NCBI GenBank assembly: GCA_965228615.1 | Contig: CBDDHT010000003.1 | Location: forward strand, 1 to 64,000 | Direction: 5' to 3' | Source of the DNA: CBDDHT01 sp965228615 | Lineage (GTDB): Bacteria > Pseudomonadota > Alphaproteobacteria > Rhizobiales > Methyloligellaceae | DNA: 64,000 nt | Shown: piece by piece, positions 8,987 through 18,540 of the stretch | Position numbering within the stretch: the first letter of the stretch is position 1 | How the letters are laid out: each line of letters starts with the position of its first letter | The notes under the pieces: generated by a model | Seen by the model: only the letters and a program-made list of their open reading frames with translations | What the model was told of the DNA's origin: nothing | The model's database searches: none | Made by a program: the position numbers and the translations under genes

Positions 8987-10429
8987 TCAGAGAATGAAGT
9001 CGTTACTCGACAGCTCCGACACCGAGACGCCATCCAGGATAACGACATTGCCGCCGAAAGCGATTTGCGCGTCGCCGCCACGCGATTCGAAGATCGCCAG
9101 ATCCGATATCGAATCGACGCCGAACACGCGGCTGAAGTCGAGATAGTCCCGGCTTGTGTCGAAATCGGTGATCGTGTCCGTGCCCCAGTTGTTCGAGAAC
9201 TGGAACTTGTCGGCACCTCCGCCTCCGGTCAGCTCGTCATTGCCAGAGCCGCCGTTGAGACGGTCGTCATGGTCGCCGCCATTTAGAACATCGTTGCCGC
9301 TGCCGCCGCTGAGATAATCGTAGCCGGTTCCACCGTTCAAGATATCGCTGTCGGCACCGCCATAGAGATTGTCGCCGCCGGAGCCACCGTCCAGAAGGTC
9401 GTTGCCGCTGCCGCCGTAGAGGTCATCACTGCCCCCTTCGCCAAAGACCTCATCATGGTCATTGCCGGCACTCACATAATCATCGTCGGCGCCAGCATAG
9501 ATCGTGTCATTGCCATGGCTGCCGAAAAGCGTGTCATCGTCGTCCCCGCCCCTCAGCAGGTCATCGTCATTGCCGCCGTGGAGCGTGTCCTCGCCCGTGC
9601 CGCCTTCGAGAATGTCGTCACCTCGGCCGCCATAGAGGTTGTCGTCGCCGGATTCGCCGAACAGACGGTCCTCGTCGTCGCCGCCGTAGAGATTGTCGTT
9701 GTCGGCGCCGCCATAGAGCCAGTCGTTTTCGTCGCCGCCGAACAACCAGTCGGCTCCATCCTCGCCGAGAAGCGAGTCGGCACCGTCCCGGCCGGACAGT
9801 GTGTCGTTCCCCGACCCACCGTTCAGGCTGTCATCGTCGGCGCCGCCGTCGAGATAGTCGTTGCCGCTATTGCCGAAGAGCGTGTCGTCGCCGGCATCGC
9901 CATAGAGATAGTCGTCATTTTGCCCGCCGTAGAAACGGTCGTTTCCGGTACCGCCATACATCGTGTCGTTGCCCTCGCCGCCTTCGGCATAATCATTGTC
10001 GCTGTCGCCGCGAATGACATCGTTGCCCTTGCCGCCATAGAGGGAATCGCGGCCCGCGCCACCCCTGATCGTGTCGTTGTCGTCCCCGCCATAGGCAAAG
10101 TCGTTACCACCATCCAGCTCAATGATATCGTCGCCAGTGCCGCCATAGGCTGTGTCCTCGCCTGTGGCACCTACGAGCAGGTCGCGGCCGCTGCCGCCAT
10201 AGAGCCGGTCATTGCCCGAGCTACCCGAGAGGTAATCGTCGCCGGCGTCGCCATAGAGCCGGTCATCGCCGCCGTCGCCGCCGACATAGTCGTCGCCCGC
10301 GCCGCCGCGCAGATAGTCGTTTCCGCTATATCCGGAAATGCCATCGTCGCCGCTGGTGCCCCAGATGTAGTCGTTGATCCCGAAGTAGCCGGTGATGGTG
10401 ATATCGATCGGTTGTGTCCAGTCTCGCAT
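8987..10429 (-). CDS. RTX (hemolysin-type) calcium-binding secreted protein
   Basis: The 480-residue protein is made almost wholly of glycine/aspartate nonapeptides of the GGxGxDxLx type, roughly three dozen in a row from about residue 20 to 400. These fold into a parallel beta-roll on binding Ca2+ outside the cell. The C-terminal 75 residues (GGGGADKFQFSNNWG, DTITDFDTSRDYLDFS and an FIL end) look like a type I secretion signal. No enzymatic domain is present, so a surface-layer, adhesive or Ca-buffering role is more likely than toxin activity. ATG 10429 has a GGGAGAGAGAG box just upstream. No type I secretion genes are in the window, so the exporter must lie elsewhere. Confidence 0.85.
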   Translation of the reverse strand: MRDWTQPIDITITGYFGINDYIWGTSGDDGISGYSGNDYLRGGAGDDYVGGDGGDDRLYGDAGDDYLSGSSGNDRLYGGSGRDLLVGATGEDTAYGGTGDDIIELDGGNDFAYGGDDNDTIRGGAGRDSLYGGKGNDVIRGDSDNDYAEGGEGNDTMYGGTGNDRFYGGQNDDYLYGDAGDDTLFGNSGNDYLDGGADDDSLNGGSGNDTLSGRDGADSLLGEDGADWLFGGDENDWLYGGADNDNLYGGDDEDRLFGESGDDNLYGGRGDDILEGGTGEDTLHGGNDDDLLRGGDDDDTLFGSHGNDTIYAGADDDYVSAGNDHDEVFGEGGSDDLYGGSGNDLLDGGSGGDNLYGGADSDILNGGTGYDYLSGGSGNDVLNGGDHDDRLNGGSGNDELTGGGGADKFQFSNNWGTDTITDFDTSRDYLDFSRVFGVDSISDLAIFESRGGDAQIAFGGNVVILDGVSVSELSSNDFIL

Positions 10430-10816
10430 CTCTCTCTCCCACAATGCGCTGTCCCGGGCCGAGGCCCGGACGGTTGATGTCGAAGACAGGGATGCCCAAA
10501 CGTTGCGGCGCCCTCCTGGATCGATTGATCGAAGACGCGTCCCCCCGTCTCTTGTCATCTACATGGGAGCCGTCGGCGTGAAGGCGCGTGATGCCCGTCA
10601 CACTTGGAACATATCGCTTGGAGTCAGGTCACCTTCCCCCGACGAACGTTGTTGAAGTACGCTCGTTCAGGTGACGTTCAGGGTCGCGCTGGCGAATGGT
10701 CCGGGAACAGCGTCGAATCGAAAACCCAGGGCAGTTTCAATGACTCGGTATTCACTGAAACTGCTCTAGGGGCTGTCGCGATAAGGATATGGATCTGGCG
10801 CGGTGATACTATTGCC

Positions 10817-11014
10817 ATGGGGAACAGGGATCACCCCGCCAAGCGGATCGGTAATGTGGATGAAGCCGGCATCAGCGATGCATCGACCCGGGCCATTGCC
10901 GAGCGCCTGCTAAGATTGCAGACGCTCGAAGTCGCAAATGCCTCTATCGGGGTGAATCTCTTCTCCAATACACTCCGTCACACCGGCGCATCCACAACGT
11001 GTTGCAGGGACTAG
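10817..11014 (+). CDS. Possible small hypothetical protein
   Basis: A 65-codon frame beginning at ATG 10817, with a balanced composition and an amphipathic helical middle (STRAIAERLLRLQTLEV). It ends tail-to-tail with the small acidic gene on the other strand, overlapping it by four bases. There is no clear ribosome binding site and no recognised family. The rest of the 580-base stretch between the RTX start and 11011 shows no other gene. Confidence 0.25.
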   Translation: MGNRDHPAKRIGNVDEAGISDASTRAIAERLLRLQTLEVANASIGVNLFSNTLRHTGASTTCCRD

Positions 11015-11229
11015 ACCCCCCAGATGTCGTCGGCACCGGAATCAAAACCCAAATTGTCGAACGCGTCGAAATCGTGGTCGGTTGTTTCGCGGAGCGAGTC
11101 AAAGGTGCGCTCGACCTCTTCCACGATCTTATTGCCGATTTCCTCCGACCTGTCGCCGTTATCCTCAGCCTTGTTGCCGGTGTATTCGTCCGCAATATCA
11201 CCAAAGCTGATTTTCGTATCTTCCATCAT
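11011..11229 (-). CDS. Small highly acidic hypothetical protein
   Basis: A 72-residue protein that is strongly acidic throughout (Asp/Glu far outnumber Lys/Arg), ending in an Asp-rich tail (DFDAFDNLGFDSGADD). It has a good start: an AAAGGAGAC box lies eight bases before ATG 11229. The gene is read in the same direction as the RTX gene downstream and the sulfotransferase upstream. Its acidity suggests ion or protein binding. The composition parallels the Ca-binding RTX neighbour, but no link is shown. No family recognised. Confidence 0.55.
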   Translation of the reverse strand: MMEDTKISFGDIADEYTGNKAEDNGDRSEEIGNKIVEEVERTFDSLRETTDHDFDAFDNLGFDSGADDIWGV

Positions 11230-11398
11230 TGTCTTGTCTCCTTTGGTTGCCGCTTCCTGGGTCCGCGTATGAAGGTTGGTCGCGCTATGGCCGGAAAAGG
11301 TTCAAAGGAGGCCGACGATTGCCAAAAAAAGTTCGGCTTACGATGTCAGAGAAGATCACGAATCAACGTTTGATTGCACCTCGAATCGGCAGAGCACA

Positions 11399-12280
11399 TC
11401 AGGCCCGCCAGGCGTCCGGCACCCTGTTGCCAAAACGCTCGCGGCAGAACGCGTACTGAGGGGCAAGGATGCTCAGGAGTTCATCTCGCACACCATCGGG
11501 CAGATCGATTTTCAGCTCTGTTTCATTGACGGCTTCTTCGGTCTTCGGCGGCAAATATGCGACATCGACGAAGGCACAGAGCTTTTTCAGCGTGGCTTCC
11601 GAAAAGAGGTCTTCAAAAAACAAGAAGAGAATGTCCCGGTCGGGAAACACAGCGTCCATCGCCTCGACAGTCTGCCTGTAATCCGTCCATCCGAAAAGCT
11701 CCGGGTCCTGGATCATATCGGACCAGTTGTTCATTACGTCCAGGCTCGGGTCGTTCTGTTGTCTGTATCGCAGGTGGGACCAGAACCGGTCGACCGGATC
11801 GCGCATGATGAACAGGATTTTGAGCGCCACGTTCTGGGAGGCGACAAATTCCCTCATAAACTCAAACCCTCTCCGGCCAATGCCCGAATAGGCTGGTGTG
11901 ATATCGCAAAGGGTCCTGGTGTCCGGAGCGCAGTTTCTTGCAAAATGAGCGAAATATTCGTTGTCGTCATAGATCATCTTAACGCGATCGAGGCTGGCTT
12001 GAAACGAAGGACGGTTGCGCAGGTTCTCGGCTACATCTCCATCCTGCTTGATATGGAACACAAGCCGCTTGACCGCGAAAAGATCCATCTGTTCCGCTGA
12101 GACATGGAAATGTGCGTTGAAGAAATGCACTTCCTTCAATGGCGACGCGACCACACCGGCCAATGAACTGAGATATCGATAGACCCAACTCGTCCCGCAC
12201 TTATTCGCGCCAACGCCAACCAGAAACGTTCTGCCGTCCAGTTCGCGATACTTTCGAAGCTGCGGACGTGTGGCCGGCAT
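11399..12280 (-). CDS. PAPS-dependent sulfotransferase
   Basis: This 293-residue protein has the two signature PAPS-binding segments of the sulfotransferase fold: a 5'-phosphosulfate loop near the N-terminus (GVGANKCGTSWVYRYL) and a 3'-phosphate segment (FIMRDPVDRFWSHLRY). Such enzymes move sulfate from PAPS to hydroxyl or amino groups of carbohydrates, lipids or peptides. The FMRxP-type context is closest to the heparan-sulfate/NodH-like superfamily. ATG 12280 puts the phosphosulfate loop near the start as usual; a frame extension upstream looks non-coding. The acceptor is unknown. The gene stands alone, though the RTX protein and small acidic protein are on the same strand downstream. Confidence 0.8.
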   Translation of the reverse strand: MPATRPQLRKYRELDGRTFLVGVGANKCGTSWVYRYLSSLAGVVASPLKEVHFFNAHFHVSAEQMDLFAVKRLVFHIKQDGDVAENLRNRPSFQASLDRVKMIYDDNEYFAHFARNCAPDTRTLCDITPAYSGIGRRGFEFMREFVASQNVALKILFIMRDPVDRFWSHLRYRQQNDPSLDVMNNWSDMIQDPELFGWTDYRQTVEAMDAVFPDRDILFLFFEDLFSEATLKKLCAFVDVAYLPPKTEEAVNETELKIDLPDGVRDELLSILAPQYAFCRERFGNRVPDAWRA

Positions 12281-12411
12281 GGATAACTTTTTTCCTCGGT
12301 GAGCCCGACGTCGTCGGAACGTGGGTGTATCTCCGCTGCCATAAGAAGGGCAAAACCGCTCCCTTTGGCAGATCATAATATCATTGGGACGTCAGCACAT
12401 TCGGGCCAGCC

Positions 12412-12909
12412 CTACGGTTCTCTCTTGAGGCAGGCGTGAACCGCGCTGCTCTTATCGATCGGGCTCACGCCTTCTTTGCCGCAATACAAGTCTATCTGTT
12501 TCGAGCCTGACGACAGGAGACCTGCCATCATCTGTTCCGACCCCGTCGCAAAGCTCGGGTCGCCGATCTCTATCCCAAACTTCTTTGCGACCACATCTGC
12601 AGCACATCCGATTTCGGACTGCTTCTTGGGGTCTTCCGGAGTACCGAATTTGGCGATAGGGCCTTTGGCATGCTTAAGAGCAAGACGAACGCCCTGCCGA
12701 TCCCTGGCGTCAATCTGATCGAAGCAGCTCAGGCGGGAGAGCGCATGGATCTTGCAGTCAACCCTTTTCTCGTAACTTTCTATTTTACCAGCCTGAAAAA
12801 ACAACGATGTGAAGTTGCTCAAGTTTCCGCACGCGTGGGACGCTTGAATCGGGGTGCAAAACAGAAGCATGACAAGGGTGGCTCGAGAGACGATGATCAA
12901 CGTTTTCAT
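12412..12909 (-). CDS. Exported cysteine-containing hypothetical protein
   Basis: A 165-residue protein with a clear signal peptide (MKT start, hydrophobic core, cleavage near residue 24). The mature domain has six Cys residues spaced as if for disulfides, plus many charged residues. It resembles small periplasmic proteins of unknown function in Hyphomicrobiales, but I cannot name the family. ATG 12909 is well placed for export. The 240 bases upstream to the TauE gene hold no gene and are relatively AT-rich; they may contain divergent promoters. Confidence 0.6.
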   Translation of the reverse strand: MKTLIIVSRATLVMLLFCTPIQASHACGNLSNFTSLFFQAGKIESYEKRVDCKIHALSRLSCFDQIDARDRQGVRLALKHAKGPIAKFGTPEDPKKQSEIGCAADVVAKKFGIEIGDPSFATGSEQMMAGLLSSGSKQIDLYCGKEGVSPIDKSSAVHACLKREP

Positions 12910-13147
12910 TCGCGTGCCCGATAGTGTTGGTGCGGATTGAACGCCAGCTCACGATTGATCGATCCGGCGACTTGACCCCAAATGAGAGTCACAAGGAATC
13001 TACTCCTCTTTTGGCGAAGCCAACGTGAATTGCGAGTGAATGGTGAATACAGGCGAACGACAATCCTCTTTGCGCCTAGAGATATGATACTAAGCAGACT
13101 GTCATTCTAACCTAACCGAGAGCCCCGAGGGCTGGAAAGCAGAACCG

Positions 13148-13897
13148 ATGGCCGACCTGTTCGACTTGTCGCTGCTCCTGGAGCCGGCGTTCGTCTATGC
13201 GGCGATTGTCTCGGCGCTGGGCGGGCTGCTTCTCGGCTTTACCGGGTTCGGATCGACGCTGGTCATGGTGCCGCTGCTGACGTTCCTCTACGGGCCCGCC
13301 CAGGCGGTCGCGGTCGGTGTCGTGCTCGCATCGCTCGGTCCGGCGCTGCTCGTCCCCAGCGCCGCACGCGAGGCAGACTGGCCGGATCTGGCGCCGGCCT
13401 GTTTGATGAGCTTGTTTATCGCACCGGTCGGCATCTATCTGCTCCTGACCGCAGATCCCGGCCTGACCCGTCGTTTGATGGGCGTCCTGGTGATTTTCGT
13501 TGCGCTGATCATGATCCGCGGCTGGAACTATAGCGGGCCGCGGAGCACGCTGACGAGCATGGCCTGCGGTGCCTTTACCTCCTTCACCAACGGCTATTTC
13601 GGCATGGGCGCACCAGGCGTCACCATCTACTATCTGTCCGAGACGATCCCCGCGACCGTGCAGCGCGCCAATATCCTCATTCTGCTCTGCGTTGCATCGA
13701 CCGTCACGATCGTCGGCATCGTGATCGGAGGCGGCGCCAACTGGAACACGCTGCTCCTGGGCGCAGCACTCTTCTTTCCGTTCGTGATTCCCATGTGGAT
13801 CGGCGCCCGGTTCTTCCGACAGTCCTCGGGCGATATCTATCGCCGTGTCTGCCTCTGGCTGCTCATCGTTATGGGAGTTGTCGTGATCGTGCTTTGA
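13148..13897 (+). CDS. TauE/SafE-family (sulfite exporter-like) permease
   Basis: A 249-residue integral membrane protein with about eight hydrophobic segments, in two repeated halves, as in the TauE/SafE/DUF81 family. The first half has the conserved GGLLLGFTGFGSTLVMVPLL loop; the second has a corresponding FTNGYFGMGAPGVTIYYL segment. Members export small anions such as sulfite, sulfoacetate or organosulfur compounds. A sulfotransferase gene lies nearby on the other strand, but the genes are not in an operon. The last 86 bases of this gene plus 10 bases downstream recur at 18541-18636, beyond the CHAT gene. Confidence 0.8.
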   Translation: MADLFDLSLLLEPAFVYAAIVSALGGLLLGFTGFGSTLVMVPLLTFLYGPAQAVAVGVVLASLGPALLVPSAAREADWPDLAPACLMSLFIAPVGIYLLLTADPGLTRRLMGVLVIFVALIMIRGWNYSGPRSTLTSMACGAFTSFTNGYFGMGAPGVTIYYLSETIPATVQRANILILLCVASTVTIVGIVIGGGANWNTLLLGAALFFPFVIPMWIGARFFRQSSGDIYRRVCLWLLIVMGVVVIVL

Positions 13898-13907
13898 TCC
13901 CGGCGAC
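13812..13907 (+). repeat. 96-bp direct repeat, left copy (tauE 3' end)
   Basis: This segment spans the last 28 codons of the TauE-type gene, its stop and 10 further bases. It is identical to 18541-18636 except for one base (T at 13870, C at 18599). The two copies are 4729 bases apart and enclose only the CHAT gene. Confidence 0.95.
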
Positions 13908-13962
13908 CGACCAAATCCGGTCCAAAAAACGACAATCATCGAATTCCGCGTGCTAGCTCGTT

Positions 13963-16900
13963 TTACCTCCGCACCAAATAAGCTTCGAAGGCGCGTCTTG
14001 TTCCTCGCCCGAGGTCCCCGTCGATCGCGCCTCGATAGAAGCCCGCCGTCTTAAGCTGACGCTGCACGGCCTTGCGGGTTTCGGTGCGCCAGTTCTTCAA
14101 ACCAGAACGCAGTTCTGACAATGCGGTCTCCTCCCCGAGACGGGTTGCCTCCAGCAGATGTTTGGCCACGATATCGGCTTCGTAGGCGGCGACTTCGCCA
14201 TCTTCGAGATGGAAAGCCAGATAATAATTGCCCTCGGCACTCTTTCGATCTGCACTCTTGCGGAGCCAGGTTATTGCCTCCGTTGGGTTCTTGGAAACGC
14301 CAAGGCCATCCAAATATTGCAGGCCGATCTGAGCTGCGCCGTCCGGATCGCCGGAAGCAAAGGCCCGCTCGAACCATATCCGCGCTTCTTTGTGGTTTTT
14401 TTCGACACCCCACCCCTCATTAGAGAGGAGGCCAAGCCAATATTGCGCATAAGGATCCGCCTCTTTTGCGGCTTCGAGGAACAAGGATCTGGCTTTGGCA
14501 TAATCTTTTCCAATGCCTGAGCCGAGCACAAACATGGTACCGAGTTGTGTCTTGCCGTGTGGATTACCGAGGTCCGCACTTTTCTGGAAATGGGTAATCG
14601 CTTTCGAGACGTCCTTTTGTACGCCGCTCCCTTGATAGAGTAGTACGCCGAGATCGGCGATTGCTGTCGAATGTCCGCTATCTGCCGCTTTGCGAATCCA
14701 TTTCACGGCCTCCTCAAAGCGGTTCATTTCATAGAGGATGTTGCCAAACTGTAGCTCGAACCGAGCGACATTGGGATGAGCGCGCGTCGCCTCCCTGCAC
14801 GCCTCGAGTGCGCGTTTGGTGTTGACCTGGCCCGGGTGGGGAGCATTACCGACGCGATGAATGTCGTAGATCAACGCGCCAAAACGATCGCAATCGTGCA
14901 GAGGTACATTGCCTGAAATGCCGAGCCTCTTGGCCGTCGGCGGTGCAAGGGCTGCAACCTTCTCGGTTTCGGTCGCAGCCGGTGCCGATGGCTTTTGGGC
15001 GACTTCCTTGTCTTTAGTCGTAACCTGCGAGACTGCCGTCACATTCCGAACCGTTCCACCTTCGCCGACGACGACGAAGGGCGCCCAATAGGAGGGATGG
15101 CGCTGGCTTGGTGTGCCCTCGTCGATAAGCCGCAGCATGGAGCGACGCAAAGCCTCGGCCCGGCCGATACCGGGAGAGGCCTCCATCTCGGAAAACGCCG
15201 CGGTCGTGAGTTTGACAGCGGCCTCCGATATGACAGGCCAGTGAGACACCAGCATCGTTCGCGCACCAGCATAGAAGAAGGCTCGTGCAAGGCCCGAGAA
15301 GGCTTCCGCCCCGGGCTTATCGCCTGCTGCCGTGTTGCAAGCCGAAAGCACGACCCAGTCCGCATTGAGCTTCAACTGTGCGACCTCGGACGCCATCAGC
15401 AACCCATCGTCTGTAACGGTTGCCTTACTTGGCAGGGAGAGCGCCAGGGCGGGCTCCCCGAGCCCGGCGATTTCGCCCGCAATCAGCCCATGCGTGGCGA
15501 AATGCACAATTCGATAGTCGTCGAGCTTGCCGCGACTGCTGAGCGTTTTGATCCCGGTTTCGCTGGCGCGCCGGCCGAGGACGATTTCGCTCTTCGCGGC
15601 ATTGAATACCTTTCCCACGGCGCGCAACTCATCGGCAGTGTCCGGCAATGGCGGGATCACACCGGACAGTTTTTCCACATCGGCAAGTTCGCCCCGGAAA
15701 TAGGACGCGTAACCGCGCGTGGCCTGAACCGCACGGGTGCGTCCGCGCTTATTCTTCTTTTCCGTCGGTTTGAAAAAATCCGGATCGCCAAAGCCGATGA
15801 AAGGACGTTTGGCTTGGCCTTTTTGTGCAAAGACACGCAAGGCTCGCAGGGACGAAACCGATGGCAATATGGTCACGGCATGCTGACGGATCAGCCACTG
15901 AGCCTTCTTGAAGCGCTCGGAAAGCTCACCCGAGGCGGGCGGCGGCGACGTCACCAGCATATGGAAGGGCAGACCTGTGAGCGGACCCGACGGTACGATC
16001 ATGAGGTGGCGCTTGCCCTTGATAGCCTTCGCAATCGGTTGGAGCAGGCCGACATAGAGACGGTGCGCTCGCTCGAGATCGGTGTCGTAGGCATCGCACG
16101 GTTTATTCAACCGCGCCAAGCCACGGCAAACCTGCTCGCGAGACAAGCCCCGGCCACCCGTATCGACCGCAGCGACCGGATCAAGCGATTGCCTCAGGGT
16201 GGCAATCTGTTTTTCGAGGTCACCCTTCTGCTGATCGATCACCTGCCACTCAAGCCTGTTCTGCGTCACGGCCCAGACAAAACTCTCTTTCTCGTTGACG
16301 AGATAGAGGATAAGCGCCTCGTCGGGTCCGAGAAGTTTGCGGACTTGCGCTATCTCCAATGGCCTGGGGTTCGAAAGCTCGGCGTAGTTCGGAAAATTCT
16401 TTTCCAATGTTGCGTTCTGTTCCGCGAGACGCTTCTCGGCCGCGGTCAGTGCAGCCCTCAAATCATCGATCGCCTTCTGGTCGCGCTTGCCGGGCGACGC
16501 GCCGATAGCCTTGATCAACGCCTTGTCCAGAGTTTTCCGACGGATCGTCAGATCCTGTTGTTTGCGAACATGATGGGCAAGCGCGGCTTTGCCGCTACCC
16601 AGACGGGCCGCCATTTGGCCTAGCGCTGCAGCGGCTGATGTGCGCCCGGCCCATTGCGCGGCGGGAAACGCCGCTTCGGCCAGTTCCGCCTTCCTATTCG
16701 GCTTCTTCGCCGCCAATCGCCCCGTCGCGGTCACTTCCAATTGGAAGTACACCGCCTGCTTCTTTGCTCCACCATCCGGATCCCGCAGTTGCGCCACGCC
16801 GTTCAAGGCGCGGGCAGCGTGGATCGCGGCCGCCCTGCGGGCATGTTTATATGCACGACTCCACCGACCACGCTGCGCATCAAGATGACCGAGATTGCTG

Positions 16901-18300
16901 TGGCCGGAGGCGACATTCGGGTGATTTGGCCCAAACGCCTTCGTCCAAATGGCCAACGAGCGACTGTAGAGCGGCTCGGCCTCCGCATGTCGGCCTCGGC
17001 GTTCGTAAAACAAAGCCAGATTGTTGAGTGTCGTGCCGATGTGGGGATGACCCGATCCAAGTGCCTTCTCGTCAATTGCAAGAGAACGCTTGTAGAGCTG
17101 TTCGGCTTCCGCATTGCGACCGAGGTCACTGTAGAGCAATGCCAAATTGCTTAGCGACGTGGCCACGGAGCTGTGGCCTGGTCCAAACACCTTCTCGGTG
17201 ATTGCCAGTGCGCGCTTATAGAGCGGCTCGGCCTCCGATTTGCGACCGATGTCACTATAGAGCAGCGCCAGGTTGTTCAGCGACAATGCCACGGAGGTGT
17301 GGCTCGAACCCAGCACCTTCTCCTTAATTGCCAGAGCGCGCTTGTAGAGCAGCTCGGCCTCGTTGTGGCGGTTCTGGTTGGTATAGAGCAATGCCAGGTT
17401 GTTGAGCACCTTGGCCACAAAGGGATGGCTTGGTCCGAGCGCCTTCTCGGCGACCGCTAGCGAGCGCTTGTAGAGTGGCTCGGCTTCGGTATACCGACCT
17501 CTTATCTCGTTGAGCGACGCCAAGGCATAGAGAGCCGTGCTCACTGAGGGATGGGCCGGCCCGAGCGCCTTCACCCGGATCGCGAGCGAGCGCTTGTAGA
17601 GCGGCTCGGCCTCCGCGTGCCGGGCGAGAGCAATATACAGGTTCCCCAGATTATTGAGGCTGGCGGCGACGTCCGGGTGATTGGGTCCGAGCGCCTTTTC
17701 ACGGATCGCCAGGGCGCGCTTGTGAAGGGGCTCGGCCTCGGAATGCCGGCCCAGGGTGGCATAGAGGTCCGCCAAATTGTTGAGGCTTTGGCCGACGTCA
17801 CTGTGATTGGGCCCGAGCGCTTTCTCGCGGATTGCGAGCGAGCGCTTGTAGAGAGGCTCAGCTTCCGCATAGCGGCCCAGCGAGTCATAGAGACTTGCGA
17901 GATTGTTAAGGCTCAGGCCGACATCAGCGTGATCGGGTCCGAGCGCCTTCTCCCAGATCGCCAGCGCGCGCTTGTAGAGCGGCTCGGCTTCCGCATACCG
18001 CCCTGCCTTCTTGTAGAAAAATGCAATGTTGTTGACGGCGCTGGCATAGTCGGGATGCGCGTCGCCGTGGCGCTTCTTTATGAGCTCGGCGTAACGTTTC
18101 GCCAGCGGAACGGCCTCATCATACTTGCCGGCGCTGTAAAGTTGCCCGATCTGCTCTTGTAGAGCATCTGTATCTTGTGTCTGGGAATATGCAGGCGATC
18201 CAACCAATACAAATAATGCGATAACTGCCGTCGCCAGGATGACACTCGGATATGCTCTGCAAACCGCTCGCATGTTCCGGAAAAGACCTTGTTTTGCCAA
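13963..18300 (-). CDS. Exported TPR-CHAT-Sel1 protease-like protein with C-terminal peptidoglycan-binding-like end
   Basis: A 1445-residue protein with a long signal peptide or anchor (hydrophobic residues 19-39). About ten 42-residue kinesin-light-chain-type TPRs follow (residues about 45-500, each with a LNNLA...GRxAEAEPLYKRALAI pattern). A CHAT domain (caspase fold, about 657-1072) has the catalytic His in HFATHG (H937) and Cys in VLSACNTAAG (C988), so it should be an active cysteine peptidase. Four or five Sel1 repeats (about 1170-1380) and a final 30-residue segment resembling PG_binding_1 (KTAGFYRGAIDGDLGRGTR) complete it. TPR-CHAT proteins include separase-like proteases and Csx29-type effectors, but this one is predicted periplasmic and has no CRISPR context. 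It is bracketed by a 96-bp direct repeat of the tauE 3' end. Confidence 0.85.
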   Translation of the reverse strand: MAKQGLFRNMRAVCRAYPSVILATAVIALFVLVGSPAYSQTQDTDALQEQIGQLYSAGKYDEAVPLAKRYAELIKKRHGDAHPDYASAVNNIAFFYKKAGRYAEAEPLYKRALAIWEKALGPDHADVGLSLNNLASLYDSLGRYAEAEPLYKRSLAIREKALGPNHSDVGQSLNNLADLYATLGRHSEAEPLHKRALAIREKALGPNHPDVAASLNNLGNLYIALARHAEAEPLYKRSLAIRVKALGPAHPSVSTALYALASLNEIRGRYTEAEPLYKRSLAVAEKALGPSHPFVAKVLNNLALLYTNQNRHNEAELLYKRALAIKEKVLGSSHTSVALSLNNLALLYSDIGRKSEAEPLYKRALAITEKVFGPGHSSVATSLSNLALLYSDLGRNAEAEQLYKRSLAIDEKALGSGHPHIGTTLNNLALFYERRGRHAEAEPLYSRSLAIWTKAFGPNHPNVASGHSNLGHLDAQRGRWSRAYKHARRAAAIHAARALNGVAQLRDPDGGAKKQAVYFQLEVTATGRLAAKKPNRKAELAEAAFPAAQWAGRTSAAAALGQMAARLGSGKAALAHHVRKQQDLTIRRKTLDKALIKAIGASPGKRDQKAIDDLRAALTAAEKRLAEQNATLEKNFPNYAELSNPRPLEIAQVRKLLGPDEALILYLVNEKESFVWAVTQNRLEWQVIDQQKGDLEKQIATLRQSLDPVAAVDTGGRGLSREQVCRGLARLNKPCDAYDTDLERAHRLYVGLLQPIAKAIKGKRHLMIVPSGPLTGLPFHMLVTSPPPASGELSERFKKAQWLIRQHAVTILPSVSSLRALRVFAQKGQAKRPFIGFGDPDFFKPTEKKNKRGRTRAVQATRGYASYFRGELADVEKLSGVIPPLPDTADELRAVGKVFNAAKSEIVLGRRASETGIKTLSSRGKLDDYRIVHFATHGLIAGEIAGLGEPALALSLPSKATVTDDGLLMASEVAQLKLNADWVVLSACNTAAGDKPGAEAFSGLARAFFYAGARTMLVSHWPVISEAAVKLTTAAFSEMEASPGIGRAEALRRSMLRLIDEGTPSQRHPSYWAPFVVVGEGGTVRNVTAVSQVTTKDKEVAQKPSAPAATETEKVAALAPPTAKRLGISGNVPLHDCDRFGALIYDIHRVGNAPHPGQVNTKRALEACREATRAHPNVARFELQFGNILYEMNRFEEAVKWIRKAADSGHSTAIADLGVLLYQGSGVQKDVSKAITHFQKSADLGNPHGKTQLGTMFVLGSGIGKDYAKARSLFLEAAKEADPYAQYWLGLLSNEGWGVEKNHKEARIWFERAFASGDPDGAAQIGLQYLDGLGVSKNPTEAITWLRKSADRKSAEGNYYLAFHLEDGEVAAYEADIVAKHLLEATRLGEETALSELRSGLKNWRTETRKAVQRQLKTAGFYRGAIDGDLGRGTRRAFEAYLVRR

Positions 18301-18540
18301 TCAACCCTTCTGGCGCAGCATCGACTTGATACAGAGGCGCTCGCCGTGAGAGAAGCAATAAAGCGCTCTAGACGCCAAAACCAAGTTTGAATTCAATGGA
18401 GTTTAACAGATCAATGAATGTCAGCAACTGGTGTTGCTGAAGCCAAGAAGTCTGCATGACCTTCACAAATACGAACGGTCATCCCGGGTCAGTTTTACAC
18501 TCTTTGCAGTGTCCGCCCCAGGCTACAAGCTACGCACGGA

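Noticed and set aside
8987..10350. Dense short tandem DNA repeats
   Set aside because: Explained by the 9-codon RTX repeat of the coding sequence.
9455..10477. Long plus-strand frame of 340 codons rich in Val/Ala/Ile
   Set aside because: It is the exact antisense of the RTX nonapeptide repeats; its own repeat pattern mirrors the codon repeat of the real gene and there is no ribosome binding site.
13112..13939. Minus-strand frame of 275 codons rich in His, Asp and Gln
   Set aside because: Antisense to the TauE-type permease; composition is an artefact of the opposite-strand codons.
14995..16623. Plus-strand frame of 542 codons
   Set aside because: Antisense to the CHAT domain, whose motifs and catalytic residues are intact on the minus strand; high-GC antisense frames are common.
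16800..18100. Regular DNA repeat of about 126 bases, CRISPR-like at first sight
   Set aside because: The period equals 42 codons of the TPR units and the units diverge at the DNA level; there are no spacers and no cas genes.
13963..18300. TPR-CHAT as a CRISPR-associated Csx29 effector
   Set aside because: It has a signal peptide and Sel1 tail, and no CRISPR array or gRAMP gene is in the window.
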